Assembly (NCBI GenBank): GCA_003427395.1
Contig: BFEA01000400.1
Location: forward strand, 1,211,302 to 1,237,720
DNA from: Chara braunii
Taxonomy: Eukaryota; Streptophyta; Charophyceae; Charales; Characeae
Direction: 5' to 3'
Length of the DNA: 26,419 nt
Part shown: piece after piece, positions 18,677-26,419 of the stretch
How positions within the stretch are numbered: position 1 is the first letter of the stretch
Layout: every line of letters begins with the position of its first letter
Translations under genes and position numbers: made by a program
Notes under the pieces: model-generated
Told to the model about the DNA's origin: nothing
Database searches by the model: none
The model's input: the letters and a program-made list of their open reading frames with translations, nothing else

Positions 18677-20262
18677 TTCGCTGGGTTATTACGTCAATTT
18701 TGAAGGAGTCCGACATCTCGACAAACCCGTTGACCAACTTATAACATCCATCAATACAGTGTTGGCATCTTGGGTCAAAACCGAAGGTGTTGCCCTATAT
18801 GAACGAGTGCTTACCATCAACAACGTTGTCTAAACCAAACTTTGGTACGAACACTCTATCCGTGTACCGCAACCCCCTGTATACAAACACCTCAAGAAAG
18901 CAACTGCAAAGTTAACTTCATTTAGAAAGAAAAAACGACAGCGTCTTCATTCCTCTCCAAGCCTTGGGTAGCTTTATAGACTTACTTCCAACCCAACCCT
19001 GGTCTATCTGGCACTGTTCACAAATGAGTATTGTCGAAAATGAGCCTTATCGCCCCTCTAGCGTGGCATACTTGGTGTTTGGAGGGCGATCCTTCCAAAT
19101 AGGAAAGCCCCCCTTTTAACGACTATACAACATGCTGTCCCGAGCACGTGGACCTCGGTCCTTGCTCAACGAACCTACCTATTGGGGGCTTGGTTTCGAG
19201 ACTACCTAGAACAACCTACCCACCACTTATGGCGACTTGAATCCCAGCTAACAGGCACTGACTGGGAACTGATAGCATGAGAATTCCACACTAGACAAAA
19301 GGGGTTGGGCACTGCCTTGCAACGGTCCTCTGTTGCCTCCATTTCGTGCGACCTCACTCACATGACCGCGGTAAGCGTCCTGGAACATGAACAAGAACAG
19401 TCTGGACAGACTACCTCCTTCCATCCCTATAGGACAGATACAATAGCAAAGGATCTGGATCTTGATCCCAAGGATGGGTAATGGATTGACCCTCGCCACC
19501 CTGTCCAGATGCTCTCCCTCAATCAACATTCTGCTCATATGGCCTATGCGAAACTTTTGCCTGACATCGATGTTGACAGGGTTGTTATGACTAAGTGGCA
19601 GCGACTACAGATTTACCTCTTTCAAGCCAAACTCACTGCCTTTTGGTGCCAAATACCCACCTTAATAGTAGCTAAGCATGCCGATATGCTTTGGCTGATT
19701 AATATGCACAACGCTACTCCTACTTCTGTTTTCTTGTATCGATGGCGACAAAAAGGCTCTCCCTTTTGTACAGTCTGTCCCATGGGACATTTGGTGGAAG
19801 ATCGACAACACTTGTGGGTTACCTGCAAATACGATCGTGAAGTGTGGACAACACTAAAAAACGTCGTTGTCCTCCCTCATCATCATGAAGATCTTTGGTC
19901 CAAGGACTTCATTCTTCTGGGCACTTTATCATTGGTTTTAACAAAACGGTTACCGCAAGCCTACATATATGAAACCACCAGGGCGACAATGCTGTGGCAT
20001 TTATGGCGGCAACGTAATGTTGTCGTCAGAAATAGCGAGATTCCTTTGGTTCAGGAAGTACTCCATTGAGTGAAGACAGACCTTCGACACATTATCTGCT
20101 TGGATTGGATTGGGGCAAAAAGATTGGGGTCAAACACGAAACTTGCGTGCTGGGGTCGGGTGGTTTCATTGTAATTGGGCCTACAACCCCTCCCTGGTAT
20201 CCATTGATGTCTATAATGGAGATTTCCAATGCGGTCCTTTCCTACAGTAGATCAAAGGGCTC
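18677..20262 (+). pseudogene. LINE ORF2 C-terminal part with zinc-binding (zf-RVT) domain
   Basis: Just after the small element the frame reads GYYVNFEGVRHLDKPVD, then YERVLTINNVV, a stop, and TKLWYEHSI, the post-RT segment of LINE ORF2. A middle part is decayed. The segment 19509-20069 is open for 186 codons and carries CTVC followed by HLWVTC, a C-x2-C...H-x4-C zinc-binding pattern near the C-terminus, then TTRATMLWHLWRQRN. It continues in a shifted frame through DWIGAKRLGSNTKL and ends before 20263. Only unit E retains this part. RNase H motifs were not seen. Confidence 0.8.
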
Positions 20263-20288
20263 GTTAGACACTCCTTGGGCGCGTAAAT

Positions 20289-20435
20289 CCCCCCAAGGAA
20301 AATTTTGTTTCACCTATTCTCGGGGATGAAAACGGAAAAAAAAATATGAAAATATTTCCTTGGGGAATCCTTGGGGCGTTCTTGGGTTACAGCCATTTCG
20401 TGGCATTCCCCAAGGGACCTCCCGAGGTCCCTTGG
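20289..20435. other. Nested stem-loops next to the left TIR
   Basis: CCCCAAGGAAAATTTT at about 20290 pairs imperfectly with AATATTTCCTTGGGG at about 20352-20366. A separate perfect stem CCAAGGGACCTC (20410-20421) and GAGGTCCCTTGG (20424-20435) has a 2-base loop. Subterminal foldback structure is common in DNA transposons. Confidence 0.6.
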
Positions 20436-20436
20436 A

Positions 20437-20810
20437 GGTCAAGGATCCGTGACAATCGAAGCGGTGAGGGCATGCGTCGTTGGCAATAATTTTTTTGTCG
20501 GCTGGTCCATTGGAGTTCCTACCCGGCAGCGCACATACATCTTGGGTCTTCAACGTTCAGCTTCCAGGAACCTTACGCCAACAGTAACCGTTGGTGGCTG
20601 GCCGGCCTTCGCGGACATCGTCGACCGGTGTTCTCCCTCGCAGTGCGTGACGCCAAAAGGAAAGGGGTCGAATGGTCGGCAAATTTGAATACTTCAGCCG
20701 ACCTGCCTTGCTTCGATTGCCCACTGTATTCTGCGACGAAAAACATTACAAGGCGTTTCAAGTTGTCCCATGCTGCAGTTTGCCATTTGCTGCCCTCTTC
20801 ATTACCGTTT
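20437..20810. other. Unassigned interior of the DNA element
   Basis: Short frames occur on both strands (for example 20371-20688 plus and 20573-20761 minus) but nothing recognisable. It is read as decayed transposon interior. Confidence 0.4.
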
Positions 20811-21305
20811 GCTGGAGTTGTACCGTCGTCGTCTAGCTACTACCCTTCCCCACTTGCCTTTCATGGCCGATGTCTTTCGAAGGCTGCCACTGCTGCTCCT
20901 GGTCATCCTTTTGATTGTCCTTGTCGTCTTCTTCCACGTTTGCATCCTCGACAGGCTGCCTAGACATACACGTAAGAGGCGGTCTGCTAAGAAGGACGTC
21001 AGGATGGACGAGCGGCAGGTGAAGAGCAGGTCTTCAGTGGACCACTCCAGAAGCCACCGTACAGGCCATGACCCGGCTCGCAGTGCAAGGGTGTACGACC
21101 CGTTAGAATGCGCGTGTCGTATGCTGTCCTCTACCGTCTGCTCCCTTCATCGTCCCCGTTCGGTGGACCTTCACCGTCATTGTAGAATTACGGCCCTGTC
21201 GTACGTGTTGTTGATGGACGACCACTACTGAAGGTTGCCATTGCTGCTCTTAGTCACAATTTTGCTTGTCGTGGTCCTCCTATTCCGCGTGTGCTTTCTC
21301 TATCG
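20811..21305 (-). repeat. Diverged internal duplication in the DNA element
   Basis: About 140 bp at 20820-20960 resembles 21168-21310. The closest part is 20877-20951 against 21229-21303. On the plus strand both copies encode a Leu-rich RLPLLLL stretch. On the minus strand both encode an acidic Gln-rich stretch ending EQQWQPS. The minus reading agrees with the nearby minus-strand relic, so the apparent membrane helix is probably a complement artefact. The plus frame 20770-21231 (153 codons) is not called a gene. Confidence 0.5.
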
Positions 21306-22172
21306 TTAATGACCGACCTCTATCGAAGGCCTCCAGCAGAGAAGACGAGGGATCGACACCGACTGCAGTCGACATCGACATCGGCAGTGTATCCCGCGTC
21401 CACACTGGATGCAATTGCCATCGCCTGAAAGACACATGGCGACATACGCAGGTTCCCCCATAAGTACTCCTCCATCACAGCATTGCATTGCCTGAGATCC
21501 TCCTTTTCATCCACCACCTCGACATCTCTCTTGGAAGAACACTACAACCCATGTCGCAACAAACCTGAACTGCAGTCTCGATGATGGCCACAGTATCGAG
21601 CCCTTCGACCGGGACTTGATGAAGCGTCTTCCTCCTCCGCGCGTGGATCTGCGATCTCATTCTGCCCAATGCCCTCTCCTACTAACAGCGAAAGAGAACG
21701 ACCGTCACGACCGCCGCCACGTCCGTCTTCTCGATCGTCGTCAATTTCGCACGTTTGACGTCGTCGCCGCGCTCCATCGGCACGTGTGTTGCAATGCTCA
21801 TTAACCACGAAAATACAACAGCCTACCAACTCGCTCTGACCGTGGTAACCTCAGCGATAAGTCATCGACGACGTTCCCCGCATGTGCTTGACTGAACACA
21901 TAGGCCCTACGACATGCAGAGGCGATGGTGATGGACCTTCGCGGAGCGCTCACAAATTCGTGACAACATACAAGGACTCCACTACACCACTGCAAATGGT
22001 CGTTTCCATCATTGCAGATATGGACGCCACCTGCCCCGCGTCGCCGTCGTGACGTCCAACACTCAATTTGAAATTTGATTTCCGAACGGGGAGGTCCATT
22101 GCTTTTTAAGGGTTTTTTTTTTTCCGATCGCCGGCACCTTTCAAAACTTCCCGCCTTCGGCAGTTGGACCAC
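21306..22172 (-). pseudogene. Decayed transposase-like region, possibly PIF/Harbinger
   Basis: Minus-strand frames 21801-22172, 21542-21829, 21475-21669 and 21320-21517 follow one another and may be pieces of one lost protein. The last carries DLRQCNAVMEEYLWGNLRMS followed by PCVF, and the neighbouring frame ends WWMKRR. That resembles the WxKRRxGGxWEDLR...EYFRxxLRMSxxVF start of HARBI1-like nuclease proteins as I remember them. No DDE residues can be pointed out. It could equally be unrelated decayed sequence. The position inside a TIR-bounded element supports a transposase origin. Confidence 0.3.
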
Positions 22173-22183
22173 ACCGTAGCAAA

Positions 22184-22375
22184 ATGGACATCACCCAATG
22201 GACCAAGGCATTGCCCCCCCCCACTGCTGACTATAATACTACGAAAATGACCGTCGGCTGCCAAAAAGAATCATCTTTGGGAGACCACCCCAAAGGTGGA
22301 ACGACGGCGGGAATTTCCTTCAAAAGCCCTAAGGAAACTTCCATCGGCGCCGAGGACGCCCCAAGAAGTGTCTAA
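22184..22375 (+). other. Right subterminal region of the DNA element
   Basis: A 63-codon frame crosses it but has no recognisable product and overlaps the right inverted repeat. It is treated as transposon end sequence. Confidence 0.4.
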
Positions 22376-22442
22376 CAGTCCCCCAACTCTCCGACCCTTT
22401 CTTCACCTGTAAATACTTCCAATTTTTTTCTGACTTCTTCTC

Positions 22443-22560
22443 TTTTTTTTTTTTTTTTTTTTTTTTGAAAGAAGACAAGGCTCCAATCTATTCGTGGGGA
22501 GCAGCACGTGCTGGGAAGTGGGCCCAACATCCCATATGGAAATTTACATAGAATTTTTGA
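22443..22560 (-). mobile_element. Short retroelement 3' end with poly-A tail
   Basis: A run of 24 T (22443-22466) is an antisense poly-A tail. Next to it is GGCTCCAATCTATTCGTGGG followed by GAGCAGCACGTGCTGG (22479-22516), a diverged copy of the module found in the SINE-like inserts and in the second LINE tail. The rest of this fragment is not recognisable. Confidence 0.55.
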
Positions 22561-22620
22561 AAGTTTGAGATACCGGGGCCCTTACCCGACTTTGGCTAAG
22601 AAAATTTTGAACGACTTATA
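22561..22620. other. Short AT-rich spacer, nothing recognised
   Basis: It lies between two antisense retroelement tails. No feature could be supported. Confidence 0.4.
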
Positions 22621-22622
22621 AT

Positions 22623-22654
<32 letters not shown>

Positions 22655-23077
22655 ACACCCACCAGTGCTAGTGATGCTGATAAAAGTAGACACCACTAGC
22701 ACCTGAGGGGGCTCCATCTATTGGTGGGAGCAGCACCTGCTGGAAAACGGGTTCAGCGCCTCAGTTACAACCTGAAGATAGAATACATCGTAGAATCACT
22801 GTAGGATGCTCCTGCCAGCATTGATTACCTTGGAACTCTAGGGGATTGACTGAACAGGGACGGACCTAGCGCCAAAAAATTATTGCGGATTCTAGTGCCT
22901 TCCTTCCCCCTGTCGGTCCCAGATCAAGCTGACTCCTTTTTTTGTTGAAAGAAACCTGTCAGTATTGATTGCTCTGTCCTCCAGAGAGGGGAGGGAGGAT
23001 ACCTTTTCACCCTGAAACAGGCGCCTGATTTCTGCGACTACAAGGCTGGTTCCTCCTTCCCTCCTTCCTCACTCATC
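22621..23077 (-). mobile_element. 3' untranslated region and tail of the second LINE
   Basis: On the minus strand the element ends in (TAAA)n (22621-22654). Just before the tail is a stem of GTGCTAGTGATG (22665-22676) and CACCACTAGCAC (22691-22702), 11 of 12 paired, with a 14-base loop, then the 40-bp shared module (22711-22750). A 3' stem-loop followed by a short-unit tail is how several LINE families mark the RNA for their own RT. The function here is inferred. Confidence 0.6.
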
Positions 23078-24471
23078 CTACTCACTCACTCCCATACCAA
23101 TCCAGACTTCCAAGCAATTGGAGGCGGGGGGGAAGGGGTCGGGGAAGTCATTGCTGGGTCTTAAGGGAATAGCTGAGTCAATCTTGGTCCACTCATGAAA
23201 AAGGAGCCGGTAATCCCTCACTAGATCCCTCTCCCCACGACCCTCCCCTGGATCACATCGGCCACCTTTCCAATCAACTTCCCCTATCCCCCCCCCCGTG
23301 TTGCCCTCCAAGCCAGCTCTGGCTGAAATCCTTGATTTTTTGTTGGATATCTTTCGGAGAGTGTAGTAGCTGGATCTGCATCCTGGCTTTTTCCCATTGT
23401 TCTCCTATTTCAGTTTGGATCTGTTGTTGAATGCTTTCCATGAGTTATGGGCCTTCCAGCCTTGCTCCTTCCATTTCATATGTGCAGCGCCGTTGCCAGA
23501 GAGCCCAGAGCACCGCCCTGCAGCCTATTTTAAACATATTGTTAGTGAACTCATCTAACCCGCTATGTAGAGTAGGCTTCGCATAGTAGGGCTTTCCAGT
23601 CCCACGGCCACCGGATATGGGTCCCTAGTTGGTCCCATATTTTGTCCCACCATCTCCACAGCCATACCGCTCCCGGGCATTGGAGAAATATGTGTTCTAT
23701 TGCTTCTGGTATTTTCTTGGAAGGGAAGGCGTCGGTGCAGAGCCTACACCAGGGGAGAGCAAGACCTTTCTATTCTAGGTTCGTTCTATCTATTAACCAC
23801 TCATTTGTCGGCAGGCAGCGATGCTCGATCTGCCATTGTAGCGAGACAATTTTTGCAGGTTTTGCCTTCAAGTTGATCATTCTGAACCACTTTATATCTC
23901 TCAGCTTATTCCTACCAATATTTAAGTGGCTTATCCAACGCGCCTCCACCCGATCCCGAAGGTTAATTATCAGCCTCAGGAGCCTGTAGGTTGATTAAAC
24001 TATGAGGCCGTACAACGATCTTGTGAATTTTCTGCCCTTCCCTGTTGATGTTGTCCATGACCATTCCGCGGGGTCCAGGGCAAGTAGGTGGATCGGGGTT
24101 TGGGGACAATAGGCAATCATTTGCTCTCTTTCATGGAGTATTCTGATTCTGTACAGATTTTCTTGCTGGCATAGGATTGTTTCATTTGGCTCGACTTTTT
24201 GGAGTATGTTATTCCAGCCTATTCGGAAGAGATTAACTCTTAACGATCCGTCCGGTTCACAGTACACTATATTGCCCACCTGGCTTGGACAGCCCCTCAA
24301 TGCCACCCAGTCTGATTTGTGGAGGGTTCGACCTTTTCTTAGACGTCTCCACCAGGTCAGGGGGATCCTTTCAATTAAGGCGTCCAAGACCGCCTCCGGG
24401 CGATGACAGTAGCGTAGTCTCTTTCTTAGCTTATTACGACGACAAACTTCAGAAAAAAGGTCTGGCCACAA
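23078..24471 (-). pseudogene. Second LINE: ORF2 C-terminal half with zf-RVT domain
   Basis: The minus-strand open segment 24471-23995 (158 codons) reads IPLTWWRRLRKG, DWVALRGCPSQVGNIVY and WNNILQKVEPNE. After a stop it continues in a neighbouring frame through DIKWFRMINLKAKPAKI and WQIEHRCLPTNEWLIDR to CRLC...EHIFLQCPGAVWLWRW. The last part is the zinc-binding C-x2-C...H-x4-C domain of plant-type LINE ORF2 proteins. The final part (23311-23078) is open but unrecognised. The RT itself is absent, so the copy is 5' truncated near 24471, as is usual for LINE insertions. Its family differs clearly from the array LINE. Confidence 0.75.
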
Positions 24472-24852
24472 TAAAACACGCCACCACAGAAGTCCTAAAA
24501 ATGCTCAAAACCCTGTGGATCCCTAGCAACCCTTCTAAAACTCTCCAACACTGTCTTACTCCCTGCAAGGCTCTTCCAGGCCTCACACCCCCACCCTGCT
24601 GGGTTACAAGGCAACACGACTCACTCAGCTCCGACCAGCGTTGTCCCAGCAGCAACCCTTGGTTGTCCCTTGGAATGCCCAACCCAAAGCATCCCCAGAT
24701 CTCTCTACCAGGCCTCACACTCCTCCATCAGCAGGTTACAGGGCAACACCCCAGCACCGGCCAGCGTCGTTCTGGCATCGAACAACCGCAAATCACTGAG
24801 TATATCAGCAATGGAGCCATCTAAGACGAGTTGCTAGGAGTCCCCAGAATCC
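24472..24852. repeat. Two copies of a GGCCTCACAC...TACAGGGCA module
   Basis: Copies lie at about 24573-24650 and 24698-24785. Each has CCAGGCCTCACAC, then a GGTTACA-A/G-GGCAACAC block, then GACCAGCGTTGTCC or GGCCAGCGTCGTTC. A plus-strand frame (24285-24824) encodes them as PGLTPPP and PGLTLLH segments, but it begins antisense to the LINE and has no recognisable product. Confidence 0.55.
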
Positions 24853-25100
24853 TTTTTTTTTTTTTTTTTTTTTTTTTAAAGGGGCCCAGTGCCCAAGGCT
24901 CCAATTATGAGTTCAATTACAACAATTAACCCCACGCCTCCTCCCATTAGGGCTGGAGGAGTCTCAACTACTGCTCCCCCTGGAGACAGCTTCCCTACGT
25001 AGCAGAAACATAGTGTATTCCCGGGGCATTGATTGCTTCCTTAAAGAGGAAGGATTGACCCCGGTTTATGCCGAATCATACTCTGCCCTACTCGCCTCCT
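24853..25100 (-). mobile_element. Antisense retroelement 3' end with poly-A tail
   Basis: A run of 25 T (24853-24877) is followed by AAAGGGGCCCAGTGCCCAAGGCTCCAAT. Read on the minus strand this is ATTGGAGCCTTGGGC...poly-A, which shares ATTGGAGCCTTG with the tail at 22443-22560. The body further right is unrecognised. Confidence 0.45.
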
Positions 25101-25335
25101 CATTTATCCTCAACAATCTTCTGCTCAGTGAGGAGTAGGGGGGAAACAAATAAGGCAAAGAGTTCAATAACAAGGCAATCAAGTTTAGTTTAGTAGTTAT
25201 CGATAGCTACGATGAGCCTCCCCCCACGATCCTAATTAGCCACTAAACACACAATGGGGAAGGCTCCATTGCCAACAATCCAAACGAAAGAAGAAACCAC
25301 TCGCATATACAGCCTCAGCGCCTAAGACCACTACA
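25101..25335. other. Nothing recognised
   Basis: There is no open frame of note, no motif and no clear repeat in this stretch. Confidence 0.4.
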
Positions 25336-25339
25336 CGTC

Positions 25340-25660
25340 CTGTCCCGCCACGTGAAGAAAACCTGCGTTTCTAGCGAGAGGGATTGTGCCCACCAACAAG
25401 ACACCTCCCGCTCTGCCACATGGCCAAAAGAAAAAACGCGCTGGGGCTAGAAGATCAGAAGAGTCGAATTCGACGTGGCTGCTGTTCAAACACATAGGTA
25501 AGTCTTACCCACCCTGTTGCCACGTGGCCAGAACCGGTGTTTATAGAGCCTGAAAAAAGTAAAAAAAGTAAGACTCGCCCATTCCACGTGGCAAGTTACT
25601 GTTCAAACACATAGGCAAGTCTTACCCACCCTGTTGCCACGTGGGCAGAAGAGCCCCCTT
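25340..25660. promoter_or_regulatory. Cluster of CACGTG boxes, possible promoter or LTR-like region
   Basis: Exact CACGTG occurs at 25349, 25521, 25585 and 25638, mostly as CCACGTGG, plus a CCACATGG variant near 25419. TTTATAG at about 25540 follows the second box by some 15 bases and could be a TATA box. CACGTG (G-box) is bound by bZIP and bHLH factors in plants. Part of the clustering comes from a direct repeat, so selection is not proven. Confidence 0.4.
25482..25654 (+). repeat. 55-bp direct repeat carrying a G-box
   Basis: The text CTGTTCAAACACATAGG, one variable base, AAGTCTTACCCACC and CTGTTGCCACGTGG occurs from 25482 and again from 25598, about 116 bp apart and nearly identical. Confidence 0.85.
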
Positions 25661-25784
25661 GACAACCACGAACAACAAACCAAACCTTGGATCTTAGGAA
25701 CATTCAAACCGAAAAAAACACCTGCCTAAGTGCTTTCAGCAGCTCAACCCTATCTGCCTCCCCCCGATGTCCCGATACTCAATC

Positions 25785-26055
25785 TCAACCAGGCCTCACA
25801 CCCCCAACTGCTTGGCTACAGAGTGGCACGACCCACCCTAGAAACCCCCCCCCTGGTGGGCTACAGGGCATAGCAACCCGCCTCGGCTCCGGCCAGTCTC
25901 GACTGAGTACCAGTTCGCCAATAGACACTAGAGTGCCTTCCACCCTCGACAACCCCCCGGATCTCTCTACCAGGTCTCAAACCCCCGTGCAGCTTGAGTT
26001 ACAGGGCAGCACGACGAAGCCCCAGCACCGACCAGCGTCGTTCTGGCCTCGTCCA
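25785..26055. repeat. Further copies of the GGCCTCACAC...TACAGGGCA module
   Basis: A diverged copy begins at about 25788, with a second TACAGGGCA near 25861. Another copy, at 25960-26052, matches 24698-24785 closely: ATCTCTCTACCAGG, GTTACAGGGCA, CCCAGCACCG and CCAGCGTCGTTCTGGC appear in the same order. The 142-codon frame 25687-26115 runs through them and is probably a by-product. Confidence 0.6.
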
Positions 26056-26311
26056 TTAGCACACCACCGGGACCAAGGACATCAGATAGCAGCCAAGCCC
26101 CAATCATCACCCTAGCTGTAGCTCCGATCATCCAGCTCCTCCAGGCACTGGTTTCATCAACCGACACTATTCCTTTTCAACCCTACTGCGGCAAGACTTA
26201 CCGTGGCTCACAGCTCCAAGGGATCACTGTGTACTCAGTGACTGGCCTCTACAACACCTTGGACTTAAGAAAAAAAAAGGGGGGAAGTACGTTTATGTCA
26301 CAGGGGAGTTC
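26001..26311 (+). other. Stop-to-stop open frame of unknown nature
   Basis: About 100 codons without ATG near the start read VTGQHDEAPAPTSVVLAS, then APIITLAVAPIIQLLQALVS, then QGITVYSVTGLYNTLDLRKK, ending at TAA near 26311. I do not recognise it. It begins inside the repeated module, so it may be part of a retroelement ORF or chance. Confidence 0.25.
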
Positions 26312-26419
26312 GTAATGGGCAGAAAAAACAGGCATCGGCGTCTGTGTCAGGGCCTGAGTTCGAAAAGGCGTTCGTAACTCAGGCCGGCGTTGGTGTCAGG
26401 GCGGAGGTTGCATTAAGGC
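26312..26419. other. Stem-loop and short direct repeat at window end
   Basis: GGCCTGAGTT (26351-26360) and AACTCAGGCC (26376-26385) form a perfect 10-bp stem with a 15-base loop. TCGGCGTCTGTGTCAGGGC recurs in similar form as CCGGCGTTGGTGTCAGGGC just downstream. The role is unknown. Confidence 0.5.

Larger units (their letters stand above)
20263..22376. mobile_element. 2.1-kb DNA transposon-like element with TIRs
   Basis: The left end is GTTAGACACTCCTTGGGCGC (20263-20282). The right end, read on the minus strand, begins GTTAGACACTTCTTGGGGCG from 22376. The first 16 or so bases agree except for one, and subterminal AAGGAAA-type sequences recur on both sides. Flanks are CTC and AGT, so no target duplication is evident unless TTA/TAA is counted as a diverged TWA pair. 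Interior reading frames are decayed. It lies directly after the LINE C-terminus and may have cut off its 3' end. Confidence 0.6.

Noticed and set aside
20770-21231. 153-codon frame with a Leu-rich membrane-like segment and basic tail
   Set aside because: The segment is duplicated out of context, the opposite strand gives a Gln/acidic stretch fitting the minus-strand relic, and no family is recognisable.
22052-22095. AATTTGAAATTTGATT as a dispersed copy of the array's GAATTTCAAATTTGAATC landmark
   Set aside because: Similarity is limited to about 12 AT-rich bases with different flanks, so chance is likely.
26341-26400. GAGTTCGAAAAGG as a tRNA T-arm or pol III B box
   Set aside because: It matches only GTTCGA of the consensus. 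No cloverleaf or A box could be drawn around it.

Overview
The window is eukaryotic repeat DNA with no host gene that I can recognise. The evidence is reverse-transcriptase relics of LINE (non-LTR) type with the zinc-binding C-terminus common in plant LINEs, long simple-sequence tracts, poly-A/poly-T tails, terminal-inverted-repeat elements and a 510-base assembly gap. The LINE families look most like those of the green-plant lineage, possibly a streptophyte alga or bryophyte rather than a flowering plant. That placement is inference from remembered family style and was not tested.

From 1 to about 18,390 the window is a head-to-tail array of five chimeric units, called A to E here. A conserved landmark (a tract reading GAATTTCAAATTTGAATC) recurs at 1011, 4801, 8691, 12805 and 15318. 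Each unit has the same order: (1) a 0.6-0.9 kb block of GGC-rich minisatellite, (GAA)n purine tract and inverted (GATT)n/(AATC)n arrays; (2) a palindrome-rich GC block of about 450 bp; (3) a decayed LINE ORF2 with an endonuclease remnant, a linker and a reverse transcriptase; (4) the left 80 bp of a small terminal-inverted-repeat element, where the next unit's satellite begins. All complete units also carry, at the same codon of the RT, an antisense SINE-like insertion of about 255 bp. Unit D has lost about 1.3 kb. Unit C contains the gap. Only unit E goes through the small element and continues into the LINE C-terminus (18,677-20,262).

From 20,263 to 22,376 lies a 2.1 kb element with terminal inverted repeats, inserted at or just past the LINE end. 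It carries a decayed minus-strand open region that may be PIF/Harbinger-like. From 22,377 to 24,850 everything readable is on the minus strand: a short retroelement tail, then the 3' half of a second LINE (24,471 to 23,078) with a 3' stem-loop and a (TAAA)n tail. From 24,853 to the end there is another antisense poly-A tail, a promoter-like cluster of CACGTG boxes with a 55-bp direct repeat, dispersed copies of a roughly 90-bp module, and a short open frame of unknown nature.

The parts fit together as layered mobile DNA rather than a working pathway. A LINE took a SINE-like insertion and a small DNA element, died, and was then amplified as a tandem array together with hairpin-forming satellite sequence. 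The most notable points are the fixed unit junction inside the small DNA element, the frame-restoring excision of the SINE-like insert, the 3' module and stem-loop shared by that insert and the second LINE, and the alternating A,C versus B,D variants that suggest a two-unit higher-order duplication.
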